This document shows positions 34,764-42,998 of a DNA stretch of 64,000 bases, one piece after another (within the stretch, counting starts at the first letter, position 1; the number at the start of each line of letters is the position of its first letter). Origin of the DNA: Hyphomicrobiales bacterium (GTDB taxonomy: Bacteria; Pseudomonadota; Alphaproteobacteria; Rhizobiales; Rhizobiaceae); the NCBI GenBank assembly GCA_017305935.1, contig JAFKJU010000020.1, positions 1 to 64,000 on the forward strand, given 5' to 3'. Under the pieces are notes generated by a model. That model was given only the letters and a program-made list of their open reading frames with translations, was not told the DNA's origin and made no database searches. A program made the position numbers and the translations under genes.

Positions 34764-35870
34764 ATGAAGAAGATCATTCTCGCCAGCCTCATGAGCCTGT
34801 CGCTTTCGGCAAGCTTCGCCCATGCCCAGTCGCCCTGGACCGGCGGCGACGACTTGCCGACCAATCCGCTCGCCTGCGACGGAACCGCCGGCACTGTCGC
34901 CGCAAAGCCCTATGACGGCGGCGAGGCGACCAATGCGCCGGATCGCAAGGGCAAGACGATCAAGGTGGTCGACGTGCCGAAGCTGGTCGGCATCGGCTAT
35001 TTCAACGCGACGTCCAAGGGCATCGCCGACGCCGCCGCCGAAATGAAGACCATGGACGCCAAGACGGACGGCCCGACCAAGGCGAACATCGACGACCAGA
35101 TCACCCTGATCGACAACTACATCACCAGCGGCGTCGACGGCATCCTGTTTGCCGCCAACGACCCGGTCGCCATCGCGCCCGTGCTCAAGAAGGCGCTCGC
35201 CGCCGGCATCAATGTCGTCGGCTACGACGCCAACTCGACGCCGGATGCCCGCCAGTGGTTCGTCAACCAGGCCGAGTTCAACGGCATCGCCAAGTCTGTG
35301 ATCGACAATCTCGCCGCTGAAATCGGCGAGGACGGCGCCTTCGCCATCGTGACCTCGACCTTCACGACGCCGAACCAGGCGCGCTGGATCGCCGAAATGG
35401 GCGCCTACCAGGCAAAGTGCCATCCGAAAATGAAGTGGCTGGAGACCGTCGAGGCGCAGGAAGACAACATCCTGTCCTTCAACCAGGCCAACACGCTGAT
35501 CAACAAGTATGGCGACGAGCTGAAGGGCATCGTCGGCATGACCAGCGTCGCGACCCCGGCTTCCGCCGATGCCGTCACCCAGGCCGGCAAATGCGGCAAG
35601 GTCGCCGTCGTCGGCCTCGCCACCCCGAATGCGATGAAGCCCTATGTCGAATCGGGTTGCGTCAAGTCGGTCGTGCTCTGGAATCCGGTCGATCTCGGCT
35701 ATGCCGCGGCTTACGTGCTGCGCGCCACCGCCGATGGCGACCTGAAACCCGGCGCCACCTCCGTTAAGGCCGGCAAGCTCGGCGAGCTCAAGGTCATCAA
35801 CGGTTCGGAAGTGCTGCTCGGCTCGCCCTTCGTCTTCAACAAGGAGAATATCGGCCAGTTCGACTTCTGA
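34764..35870 (+). CDS. Periplasmic sugar-binding protein (RhaS/LsrB type)
   Basis: A 368-residue protein with a clear signal peptide (MKKIILASLMSLSLSASFAHA, cleaved before QSPWTGG). The type I periplasmic-binding fold follows: VGIGYFNATSKGIADAA, GVDGILFAANDPVAIAPVLK, NVVGYDANS and KSVVLWNPVDLGYAAAYV. The last block is close to rhamnose- and AI-2-binding proteins. It delivers the sugar to the two permeases. ATG at 34764 follows GTGGAGGAAGAACAGC. The specific ligand is not readable; the neighbouring ketose 3-epimerase points to a ketohexose. Confidence 0.92.
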   Translation: MKKIILASLMSLSLSASFAHAQSPWTGGDDLPTNPLACDGTAGTVAAKPYDGGEATNAPDRKGKTIKVVDVPKLVGIGYFNATSKGIADAAAEMKTMDAKTDGPTKANIDDQITLIDNYITSGVDGILFAANDPVAIAPVLKKALAAGINVVGYDANSTPDARQWFVNQAEFNGIAKSVIDNLAAEIGEDGAFAIVTSTFTTPNQARWIAEMGAYQAKCHPKMKWLETVEAQEDNILSFNQANTLINKYGDELKGIVGMTSVATPASADAVTQAGKCGKVAVVGLATPNAMKPYVESGCVKSVVLWNPVDLGYAAAYVLRATADGDLKPGATSVKAGKLGELKVINGSEVLLGSPFVFNKENIGQFDF

Positions 35871-35889
35871 TCGGCCGATCTCGCCTATC

Positions 35890-35925
35890 GCCCTCCCTGG
35901 CCCGGAGCCGGGGAGGGCTTTTCTT
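35890..35925 (+). terminator. Intrinsic terminator after the sugar ABC operon
   Basis: GCCCTCCC (35890-35897) pairs with GGGAGGGC (35911-35918), followed by TTTTCTT. It lies 20 bp after the binding-protein stop and ends the importer operon before the riboflavin promoter. Confidence 0.85.
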
Positions 35926-35978
35926 ATCCTTGCGCAAACCGAAACGCAGTGTTCAATTCGGTTTCAGCGCGCAGGGTC

Positions 35979-36007
35979 TTGCGTTTCGCCCCCTGCATAC
36001 CTTATCT
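35979..36007 (+). promoter_or_regulatory. Putative sigma70-type promoter of ribB
   Basis: TTGCGT (35979-35984) and TTATCT (36002-36007) are 17 bp apart, immediately upstream of the FMN riboswitch. A transcript starting near 36014 would contain the complete aptamer. Confidence 0.5.
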
Positions 36008-36015
36008 TTTTGGAG

Positions 36016-36165
36016 TTCTCAGGGCGGGGTGCAATTCCCCACCGGCGGTATCGGGAGGAATCCCGGAGCCCGCGAGCGCTTTTGTCCGGCAATGCCGGGC
36101 GGGAGGTCAGCAGATCCGGTGCGAGGCCGGAGCCGACGGTATAGTCCGGATGGAAGAGAGCAACG
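36016..36165 (+). promoter_or_regulatory. FMN riboswitch (RFN element)
   Basis: The leader of ribB carries the conserved RFN landmarks in order: TTCTCAGGGCGGGGTGCAAT, TTCCCCACCGGCGGTA, GAGCCCGCGAGCG, GGTCAGCAGATCCGGTG, GCCGGAGCCGACGGTATAG and TCCGGATGGAAGAGAG. Terminal TTCTC/GAGAG pairing closes the aptamer. Binding of flavin mononucleotide should reduce ribB expression. About 115 nt between the aptamer and the start codon leave room for the expression platform; no strong U-tract terminator is visible, so control may be on translation. Confidence 0.95.
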
Positions 36166-36281
36166 CGGCGGCCGCCTTCTCCAGAGAAGGCGTCGATGCT
36201 TGTTCGCCCAAGGGACGTTTCCGGGAAGCCGGATGACGAAAAGGCCGGTTCCGGCTCAACCCTTGAAAGGCAGTAAAAGAC

Positions 36282-36926
36282 ATGACCATTTCCAAGATCG
36301 AAGACGCGATTGCCGCCATGGCGCGTGGCGAGATGATTATCGTCGTCGATGACGAGTCCCGCGAAAACGAAGGCGATATCGTCGTGGCCGCCGAGGCCGT
36401 GACCCCCGAAATCGTCGCCTTCATGATGAACCATGCCCGCGGCCTGATCTGCATGCCGATGACCGGCGAGCGGCTCGACGAACTCGATATTCCGCTGATG
36501 GTCGTCAACAACACCGAATCCCTGAAGACCGCCTTCACCGTCTCCGTCGATTACCTGCACGGCACGACGACCGGCATTTCCGCCGCCGACCGGGCGATCA
36601 CCGTTCGCGCGCTGGTGGATGAAAAAGCCAAGCCGGCCGATTTCGCCCGCCCCGGCCATATCTTCCCGCTGCGCGCCAATCCCGGCGGCGTGCTCGCCCG
36701 CCCCGGCCATACGGAAGCCGCCGTCGAGCTTGCCCGGCTCGCCGGCTTCGCGCCGGCCGGCGTCATCTGCGAAATCGCCAATGACGACGGCACCATGGCC
36801 CGCCTGCCGCAGCTCGAAGTCTATGCTGAAAAGCACGGCCTGCTGATCGTCACCATCGAGGATCTGATCGCCTACCGTCAGGCGCAGGCGGCTGAAGGCG
36901 CATCGCGGCTGAAATCCGTCGCCTGA
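36282..36926 (+). CDS. ribB: 3,4-dihydroxy-2-butanone-4-phosphate synthase
   Basis: A 214-residue RibB that converts ribulose 5-phosphate to 3,4-dihydroxy-2-butanone 4-phosphate and formate in riboflavin synthesis. It shows [66 protein letters not shown] and [10 protein letters not shown], all active-site blocks of the family. It is the stand-alone form without a fused GTP cyclohydrolase II domain. ATG at 36282 follows AAAGGCAGTAAAAGAC. The FMN riboswitch upstream gives feedback control. Confidence 0.95.
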   Translation: MTISKIEDAIAAMARGEMIIVVDDESRENEGDIVVAAEAVTPEIVAFMMNHARGLICMPMTGERLDELDIPLMVVNNTESLKTAFTVSVDYLHGTTTGISAADRAITVRALVDEKAKPADFARPGHIFPLRANPGGVLARPGHTEAAVELARLAGFAPAGVICEIANDDGTMARLPQLEVYAEKHGLLIVTIEDLIAYRQAQAAEGASRLKSVA

Positions 36927-36935
36927 TTTCGATGC

Positions 36936-36972
36936 CACGGCGCGTCGAGCCTCCGGAAAGAGACGCGCCGTG
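36936..36972. terminator. Hairpin downstream of ribB
   Basis: CACGGCGCGTC (36936-36946) pairs perfectly with GACGCGCCGTG (36962-36972). Only TT follows, so it is a weak intrinsic terminator or a 3'-end stabilising hairpin. The rest of the gap to 37133 shows nothing recognisable. Confidence 0.5.
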
Positions 36973-37133
36973 TTCCGATCGCCGCGATACTGGCGCCGAT
37001 GCCTCGCCTCGGGCTGTCGCGCCTTGACGAACGAAGGACGGAATGACGATAACGCTTCTGTTTCGCCCCGAGACTCACATTCAGGAAGCGGGCGGCCTGC
37101 CTTGGCGAAATCCTGCCCCATCCGGAGGTAAAC

Positions 37134-38087
37134 GTGACTGAAAGATCCTTCAACCAGCCGCTCGGCGGCAACGAGATGCCTCGTTTCGGCGGGCCGGCGA
37201 CGATGATGCGCCTGCCGACGCAACCGACGACCGAGGGCCTCGATGCCTGCTTCGTCGGTATTCCCATGGATATCGGCACCTCGAACCGGCCAGGCACGCG
37301 TTTCGGGCCGCGCCAGATCCGCACCGAAAGCTGCATGATCCGCCCCTACAACATGGCGACGCGGGCCGCCCCCTTCGAAAGCCTGCAGGTGGCCGATATC
37401 GGCGACGTCGCCATTGACACGTTCAATCTGCCGAAATGCATCGACATCATCACCAACGCCTATCGCGACATCATCAAGGACGGTTGCCGTCCGCTGACGC
37501 TCGGCGGCGACCATACGCTCTCCTATCCGATCCTGCGCGCCATGGCCGAGAAATACGGCCCGGTCGGATTGATCCATGTCGACGCCCATGCCGATATCAA
37601 CGAGCACATGTTCGGTGAGTCGATCGCCCATGGCACGCCCTTCCGCCGCGCCGTCGAAGCCGGCGTGCTCGACACGAAGCGCTGCATCCAGATCGGCCTG
37701 CGCGGCACGGGTTATGCTGCCGACGACTTCGATTGGTCGCGCGAACAGGGTTTCCGCGTGGTGCAGGCCGAAGAGTGCTGGCACAAGTCGCTGACGCCGC
37801 TGATGGAAGAAGTGCGCGCCCAGATGGGCGATGGCCCGGTTTACCTGACCTACGACATCGACAGCCTCGACCCTTCCATCGCGCCCGGCACCGGCACGCC
37901 GGAAATCGGCGGCCTGAACACCATCCAGGCGCTGGAAATCATCCGTGGCTGCTGGGGTCTGAACCTCGTCGGCTGCGATCTCGTCGAGGTCTCGCCGCCC
38001 TACGATCCCGCCGGCAACACGGCGATCACCGCCGCGAACCTGCTCTTCGAGATGCTCTGCGTGCTGCCCGGCGTCAAGAGGCGGTAA
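37134..38087 (+). CDS. Agmatinase-family ureohydrolase
   Basis: A 317-residue arginase-fold enzyme. The Mn-binding motifs are all present: LGGDHTLSYP, LIHVDAHADINEH and YDIDSLDPSIAPGTGTPEIG. These place it among agmatinases/guanidinobutyrases that release urea from guanidino compounds. The start is GTG at 37134 with the strong site CGGAGGTAAAC. It stands alone on this strand, without arginine decarboxylase or transporter nearby, so agmatine versus guanidinobutyrate cannot be decided. Confidence 0.88.
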   Translation: MTERSFNQPLGGNEMPRFGGPATMMRLPTQPTTEGLDACFVGIPMDIGTSNRPGTRFGPRQIRTESCMIRPYNMATRAAPFESLQVADIGDVAIDTFNLPKCIDIITNAYRDIIKDGCRPLTLGGDHTLSYPILRAMAEKYGPVGLIHVDAHADINEHMFGESIAHGTPFRRAVEAGVLDTKRCIQIGLRGTGYAADDFDWSREQGFRVVQAEECWHKSLTPLMEEVRAQMGDGPVYLTYDIDSLDPSIAPGTGTPEIGGLNTIQALEIIRGCWGLNLVGCDLVEVSPPYDPAGNTAITAANLLFEMLCVLPGVKRR

Positions 38088-38114
38088 CAGCGCCGACCGC
38101 CTTCATCGCGTCGC

Positions 38115-38148
38115 CTCCTGTCCGGACGTCTGGGAAGCCGGACAGGAG
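38115..38148. terminator. Hairpin between convergent agmatinase and GH26-like genes
   Basis: CTCCTGTCCGG (38115-38125) and CCGGACAGGAG (38138-38148) form a perfect 11-bp stem. It lies between two convergent genes and could end both transcripts, although no T tract is present. Confidence 0.5.
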
Positions 38149-38166
38149 CTCCATGCGCCGCGTCCA

Positions 38167-39129
38167 TCAGTTTTCCGTCATCTCCTTATGAACGCGCCAG
38201 TTGGGATGGCCAAGGCCGTAGGGCCATGCCTGGACTTCCCGGTCGTTGAAATAGACCACCTCCTGCAGGGACGGAAAGTTCGGGTTCCTGGCGGTGACCG
38301 TATTGATCCAGGGCTGCATGTATTGCGCATCGCCCTCGTAGCCGAGTTCGGCCACCCAGACCGGTTTCTGGAACTGCTTGACCCGGTCGTATCCCGGCTG
38401 AAGCGCCTCGGCGAAAGTGCGCGGGCCGCCGAAGGCGCGCTGGTCGAAGGGCTGGAATCCGAAGACCGAGAGGCCGACGAGATCGACGTAATTGTCGCCG
38501 GGGTAGTATTTATCCAGTCCGTCCTCACCCTTTGGCGACCACATGATCTGGACGTCCGGCCGGTCCTTGCGAAACTGGTCCGCGACCCGCTTGTAGGCGG
38601 CGATGTAATCCTTGGCCGGCCAGTTGGACCAGGAGAAGCGACCCGTCTTGTCTTCCATTTCCTGGCCCCAGCGGATGATGACGGGGCTTTTCAACGTCGC
38701 GACGATTTTCGAGATCGCCTTGATGTTGCCGTCATACTCGCCGGCCATCACCTTGGCGCGAAGCTGGTCGGAGGTCAGCCGCCAGTCCTCGTTCCACGAC
38801 CAGGGTTCGATGGTGATCAGCAGCTTGCGCCCCCGCTTGAGGGCATAGTCGTCGGCGACGCGCAGCGTATCGAGGTCGACGTCCTCCCAGGGGAGGAACA
38901 GCCCTTCCGTATCGAGATCCTTCTGGGTGCTGAAATCGCCATGGGGATCATAGGCGCCGAACTTGACCTCGCCCGGATGAATGACGGGTTTCTTGTCCAC
39001 GACCGTCATCGGCTTGGTCGCATCCTGCGCCAGCGCCGGCAGCACCGCCAAACCGGTCACCGCCATTCCCAGCGGCACCAGGAGCAGGGCACTGCCTGCC
39101 AGCAAAACTCTTGCCAATCTGCGTTTCAT
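38167..39129 (-). CDS. Secreted GH26-like glycoside hydrolase of the polysaccharide operon
   Basis: A 320-residue exported protein with an N-terminal signal peptide or anchor (MKRRLARVLLAGSALLLVPL..., ALA before QDATK). The fold signature of family 26 glycosidases is visible: IIRWGQEMED with putative acid/base Glu157 and KPVWVAELGYEGD with nucleophile Glu261, plus IMWSPKGED and VDLVGLSVFGF. The usual HEMN motif reads QEME here. Family members cut mannans or mixed-linkage glucans; in this context trimming or release of the operon's own polysaccharide is likely. ATG at 39129 follows AAGGAGACGATC. Last gene of the operon. Confidence 0.78.
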   Translation of the reverse strand: MKRRLARVLLAGSALLLVPLGMAVTGLAVLPALAQDATKPMTVVDKKPVIHPGEVKFGAYDPHGDFSTQKDLDTEGLFLPWEDVDLDTLRVADDYALKRGRKLLITIEPWSWNEDWRLTSDQLRAKVMAGEYDGNIKAISKIVATLKSPVIIRWGQEMEDKTGRFSWSNWPAKDYIAAYKRVADQFRKDRPDVQIMWSPKGEDGLDKYYPGDNYVDLVGLSVFGFQPFDQRAFGGPRTFAEALQPGYDRVKQFQKPVWVAELGYEGDAQYMQPWINTVTARNPNFPSLQEVVYFNDREVQAWPYGLGHPNWRVHKEMTEN

Positions 39130-39152
39130 GATCGTCTCCTTCGGCTCGGCGG

Positions 39153-39659
39153 CTATTTCATGCCGGGTTTGAGCCTTTCGATATTGGGTGAAACGGTATC
39201 CTGGGCGACGAGCTTGTGGGCCTCGTCCTCAGGCCGGGGTTTGAAGCTGCGCAACACGAACCAGTTGCCTTTCGGCTCGCGTCGCTGGTAGACGGTGCCG
39301 CGATCGCGCACGAGACGGAAACAGGTGCGGTTGCGGGCCTTGTCCTGCGGCGTCGACCAGACCGCGTTCATGCAGAGCCGGCCGTGATCGGTCACCTCCC
39401 AGCGCCCTTCGGCGATCGTCGGCTTGCCCCCTTCTTCGGAGTAGGCGATGAAGCGGCGGTCCTTGGCGATGAAGCGGCCAGCGCCGGCGGACCATTGCCA
39501 GGTCTTGTCGGCGTAGAGCCGGCGCACCTCGTCCGCGGTCAGCGGCACCGTGTTCTTCGGCAATCGTTCGATCGCCTCGGCCTTCGCGGCCAACCCCAGG
39601 ATCATCAGGCATCCTGCGATCGCGGCGAAGCCCGTCTCAAATAGTCTGGTTATGCTCAT
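39153..39659 (-). CDS. Exported DUF995-family protein
   Basis: A 168-residue protein with a hydrophobic signal sequence (RLFETGFAAIAGCLMILGLA, then AKAEA). The mature part contains LTADEVRRLYADKTWQWSAG, GRWEVTDHGRLCMN and CFRLVRDRGTVYQ, typical of the rhizobial DUF995 family, of unknown function. Two conserved Cys may form a disulfide. ATG at 39659 follows GAGAGGAG and lies inside the 3' end of the ugd gene (23-bp overlap), so the two are coupled. I infer a periplasmic role in export or modification of the polysaccharide. Confidence 0.72.
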   Translation of the reverse strand: MSITRLFETGFAAIAGCLMILGLAAKAEAIERLPKNTVPLTADEVRRLYADKTWQWSAGAGRFIAKDRRFIAYSEEGGKPTIAEGRWEVTDHGRLCMNAVWSTPQDKARNRTCFRLVRDRGTVYQRREPKGNWFVLRSFKPRPEDEAHKLVAQDTVSPNIERLKPGMK

Positions 39660-41121
39660 TGACGAACTCCTCTCTTGGAATCGAACCACCGGGCATGGCG
39701 GATGCCGTGTCGGATGTTTCGAGGTTGCGGAAACCGTTGTGAACCGGAAGCGCGCCGGACTGCCGGCGAGCATGGGGGTTGAGGGTGATCCGGCTGGAGC
39801 GCTCCGGGGAACGGAGCGGCATGCCGACGCGATCGACGGTGAAGCGATACTGTTTGACGAGCTGGTCGACGTCATAGAGGCCGCGCAGGTCCATGATCAC
39901 CCGACGGCGCATGACTTCGCCCGTGCGGGCGAGGTCGAGTGTCCGGAAGCAAGCCCAGTCGGTCATGACCACCAGGGCATCGGCGCCCGTGGCGCAATCG
40001 ATCGGGTTGGCGGCGAAGCTAATTTCCGGCAGCAGCCGGCGGGCATTGTCCATGCCGGCCGGATCATAGGCGCTGATCGTGGCGCCGGCATCCACCGCGC
40101 AGCGGATCAGGGTTTGCGCCGGCGCATCGCGCATGTCGTCGGTCTCGGCCTTGAAGGTGAGGCCGAGGACGGCGATGTGCCGGCCGCGCAACGACCCTCC
40201 GAGCAGCGAGGCCAGACGCCGGGCCAGGGTGTGCTTGCGCGCCGTGTTGGCGGCAATCGTCTGCTCGACCAGCCGCAGGGTCACGCCGCTGTCCTGCGCC
40301 GTGCGCAGCAACGCCACCGTATCCTTGGGAAAGCAGGAGCCGCCATAGCCCGGACCGGCCTTCAGGAAATCGGCGCCGATGCGTCGGTCGAGGCCCATGC
40401 CGAGCGCGATGTCCGCGACATCGGCATTCACCTTTTCGCAGAGATCGGCCATTTCGTTGATGAACGCGATCTTGGTCGCCAGGAAGGCGTTGGCGGCATA
40501 TTTGATCAGCTCGGCGCTGCGCCGGCTGGTGGTCACCACGCGGATGCCTTCGGCCGCCAGCGGCGCATACAGCCTTTCCAGAAGCGCGCCGGCCCGTCGG
40601 TCGTCGCAGCCGATGACCACACGGTCCGGCCGGTTGAAGTCCTGGATGGCCGAGCCCTCACGCAGGAATTCCGGATTGGAAGAAACGACGAAATCGCCAT
40701 CGGGCGCTGCCTCGCGCATCACCGCCTCCAGCCGCTCGGCGGTGCCGACCGGCACTGTCGACTTGGTAACGATCACCGCCGGCCCGCACAGGGCGCGGGC
40801 GATCTGCCGCCCGGCTTCAAAGACATGCGAGAGATCGGCCTCGCCGTCATGCAGCCCGGCGGGAGTACCGACGGCGATGAAGACGATATCGACGTGGTTG
40901 AGGGCGCGTTGCAAATCTGTGGTGAAGGCCAGCCGTCCCAGGTCGCGGCAGGCGAGGATGCAATCGGCAAGTCCCGGCTCGAAAATCGGAACCTCGCCCG
41001 CATTCAACCTGTCGACACGAGCGCGGTCGATGTCCACGCCCGTCACGTCATGGCCCCAGGCGGCAAAGCAGGCACCGCTGACAAGTCCGACATATCCCGT
41101 ACCCAATACAGCAATTCTCAT
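39637..41121 (-). CDS. UDP-glucose 6-dehydrogenase
   Basis: A 494-residue enzyme oxidising UDP-glucose to UDP-glucuronate with two NAD+. Motifs are MRIAVLGTGYVGLVSGACFA, VTKSTVPVGTAE, SNPEFLREGSAIQDF, NAFLATKIAFINEMADLCE, the catalytic-Cys block GGSCFPKDTVAL, and LGLTFKAETDDMRDAPA. After the normal family end (~residue 435) comes a Ser/Arg/Asn-rich tail of about 60 residues. ATG at 41121 overlaps the glycosyltransferase stop (ATGA). It supplies UDP-glucuronate to the UDP-xylose synthase encoded upstream in the same operon. Confidence 0.93.
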   Translation of the reverse strand: MRIAVLGTGYVGLVSGACFAAWGHDVTGVDIDRARVDRLNAGEVPIFEPGLADCILACRDLGRLAFTTDLQRALNHVDIVFIAVGTPAGLHDGEADLSHVFEAGRQIARALCGPAVIVTKSTVPVGTAERLEAVMREAAPDGDFVVSSNPEFLREGSAIQDFNRPDRVVIGCDDRRAGALLERLYAPLAAEGIRVVTTSRRSAELIKYAANAFLATKIAFINEMADLCEKVNADVADIALGMGLDRRIGADFLKAGPGYGGSCFPKDTVALLRTAQDSGVTLRLVEQTIAANTARKHTLARRLASLLGGSLRGRHIAVLGLTFKAETDDMRDAPAQTLIRCAVDAGATISAYDPAGMDNARRLLPEISFAANPIDCATGADALVVMTDWACFRTLDLARTGEVMRRRVIMDLRGLYDVDQLVKQYRFTVDRVGMPLRSPERSSRITLNPHARRQSGALPVHNGFRNLETSDTASAMPGGSIPREEFVNEHNQTI

Positions 41122-42998
41122 CGGGAGCTTCCTTTGCGGTTGACGGCGTCGAGGCCGTGCCATGTGAGTTTGAAGCGGGTAAGCTTGGTATGCGCGCCGC
41201 CCTGGCCGGCCCCCGCCACGGCAAAGCGGGTCTGCGTGAACGAGACGATGCTCTGGCCATGGGCAACGCCTTCCACGCCGGCAAGCCCGCGCAGATAGGC
41301 GGCATCGGTTGCCGCGCCCAGCGAGACCGCCAATGAGGCGGCCGTTGCCAGTCCCGGGCGGGAAAGGGTGACGAGACGATGGCCGTTTTCCACCGCATGG
41401 CCGATGACGATGACGGCAAGCACGCCGGCATAGGCAAGCGCATTGACGATGGCGAAGAAGTAATAACCCCTCGCATCGCCCGGATGCGCGGTCAGGAGAG
41501 CGGCGGCGGCCGAGCTCATCGACAGAACGACATAGGGCAGAAGCAGCCGGAAGGGCGGCAGCGCCGAGGCCTGTCCGCCTTTCGGCGTGATGCGGAAATC
41601 GACAAAGGATCCGGTCAACCGGTCCCGCACGGCATAAAGCGAGCCGATCAGCGACCAGGGCCAGCGGGCCAGCAGGAAAACCGCGTTTTCCCAGCCGAGG
41701 ATTTTGGCGTCATGCGGGCGAAACGTGCCGGTTCGCCGCCAATAGAAGGCAAGCGCGACGAGCACGATCGACACCGGCAGGATATGCACCAGGAAATCCG
41801 GATAGTCGATATTGACGAAATTATGCCCGGTCGTCAGCGCCACGAGCGGCAGCAGAAACATTGCCAGCATGAAGGTCGAAAACAGCGGATACCAGATCTG
41901 CGAAAACAGGAACTGGAATTTCAGCCGCCCCGGCAGCCTCGGCACATAATCCACCGCATGGCGCAGCAGGATGGTGACGAGACTGCGCGACCACTGGAAT
42001 TCCTGGACGACGAGATCGGCGAAGCTGCGCGGTCCCTCGCCATGGGCGATGGCGTTGACGGCATGGACCCCCTTCCAGCCGCCGGCATTCAGGATCAGCG
42101 TCGTCGAATGGTCTTCCGCCAGCTCCGGTCCCAACCCGCCGACTGCGCGCAAGGCGAGGGTGCGCACCGCATAATGGGAGCCGATGCACAGCGGCGCCCA
42201 GCCGTTGTTGTAGCCGATCTGCAGGCAGCCATGCATACTGGCCTCGGCCTGCAGCCGGCCCCGCGCCGCCCAGCTCTCGGCGGCATTGGAATCGCAGATG
42301 CTCGGCGCCGAGACATAGCCGACGGCGGGATCGGCGAAGGGCCGCATGATTTCGTAGAGATAGGTTTTCTCGGGTGCGTGGTCGGCATCGAACTGCGCCA
42401 CGAAATCATAGAGATCATACCCGTAGTGGTCGTAGAAAAAGGCGAGGTTGCCTTCCTTGCAGCGCGTGCGGCGCGGCCAGGTCCTGCGATGATAGTCCTC
42501 GATGCCCTGGCGGCTGGAGATGCGCACGCCATGAACGGCGCACCAGCTTTTCACCTCGTCCGTCGGCGCTTCGTCCGCCAGCCAGACATCGTAATCGTAC
42601 ACCAGCTGATCGAGCATGGCGCACAATGTCTTGCGCACGACCGCGAAAGGTTCCGAAGGCGCCTTGGTCACTACCAGCGCGATGCGACCGGCCACGCGCT
42701 GCCCGCGCAGCGGGCGGGAAATGCGCGCCTGGGAGAAGAGATAGATGAAATAACCGGGCAGCAGCGTCACCCAGGCCAAAATCACCGTCAGGCCGATGAA
42801 GGAAACCATGCCGATGACATGCTCCGGCCGGAACCACCACACCCAGAACCATGCCAGCGCCGCCAGCCAGCAAAAAACGCCGGCATAATAGGCAAGGCGC
42901 CGGCGTCCGCGAAACAGGCGCGGCAGCATGCGGCGCTGGCGACTGTCCAGTCGTCCGGGATGACGGGCACGGGCGGGACGATCATGAGAAAGTGTCAT
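41118..42998 (-). CDS. Membrane-bound family 2 glycosyltransferase (BcsA-like synthase)
   Basis: A 626-residue processive-type glycosyltransferase. Two membrane helices follow the Arg-rich N terminus (LAYYAGVFCWLAALAWFWVW, then MVSFIGLTVILAWVTLLPGY). The cytosolic GT-A domain has YDFVAQFDADHAPEKTYL (DxD), ELAEDHSTTLIL (general base region, xxED) and EFQWSRSLVTILLRH (a Q/RxxRW-like motif), then about five more helices. It probably polymerises and translocates the chain made from the operon's nucleotide sugars. ATG at 42998 follows GGAGGTTCATC and overlaps the uxe-like gene by 17 bp. Confidence 0.87.
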   Translation of the reverse strand: MTLSHDRPARARHPGRLDSRQRRMLPRLFRGRRRLAYYAGVFCWLAALAWFWVWWFRPEHVIGMVSFIGLTVILAWVTLLPGYFIYLFSQARISRPLRGQRVAGRIALVVTKAPSEPFAVVRKTLCAMLDQLVYDYDVWLADEAPTDEVKSWCAVHGVRISSRQGIEDYHRRTWPRRTRCKEGNLAFFYDHYGYDLYDFVAQFDADHAPEKTYLYEIMRPFADPAVGYVSAPSICDSNAAESWAARGRLQAEASMHGCLQIGYNNGWAPLCIGSHYAVRTLALRAVGGLGPELAEDHSTTLILNAGGWKGVHAVNAIAHGEGPRSFADLVVQEFQWSRSLVTILLRHAVDYVPRLPGRLKFQFLFSQIWYPLFSTFMLAMFLLPLVALTTGHNFVNIDYPDFLVHILPVSIVLVALAFYWRRTGTFRPHDAKILGWENAVFLLARWPWSLIGSLYAVRDRLTGSFVDFRITPKGGQASALPPFRLLLPYVVLSMSSAAAALLTAHPGDARGYYFFAIVNALAYAGVLAVIVIGHAVENGHRLVTLSRPGLATAASLAVSLGAATDAAYLRGLAGVEGVAHGQSIVSFTQTRFAVAGAGQGGAHTKLTRFKLTWHGLDAVNRKGSSR

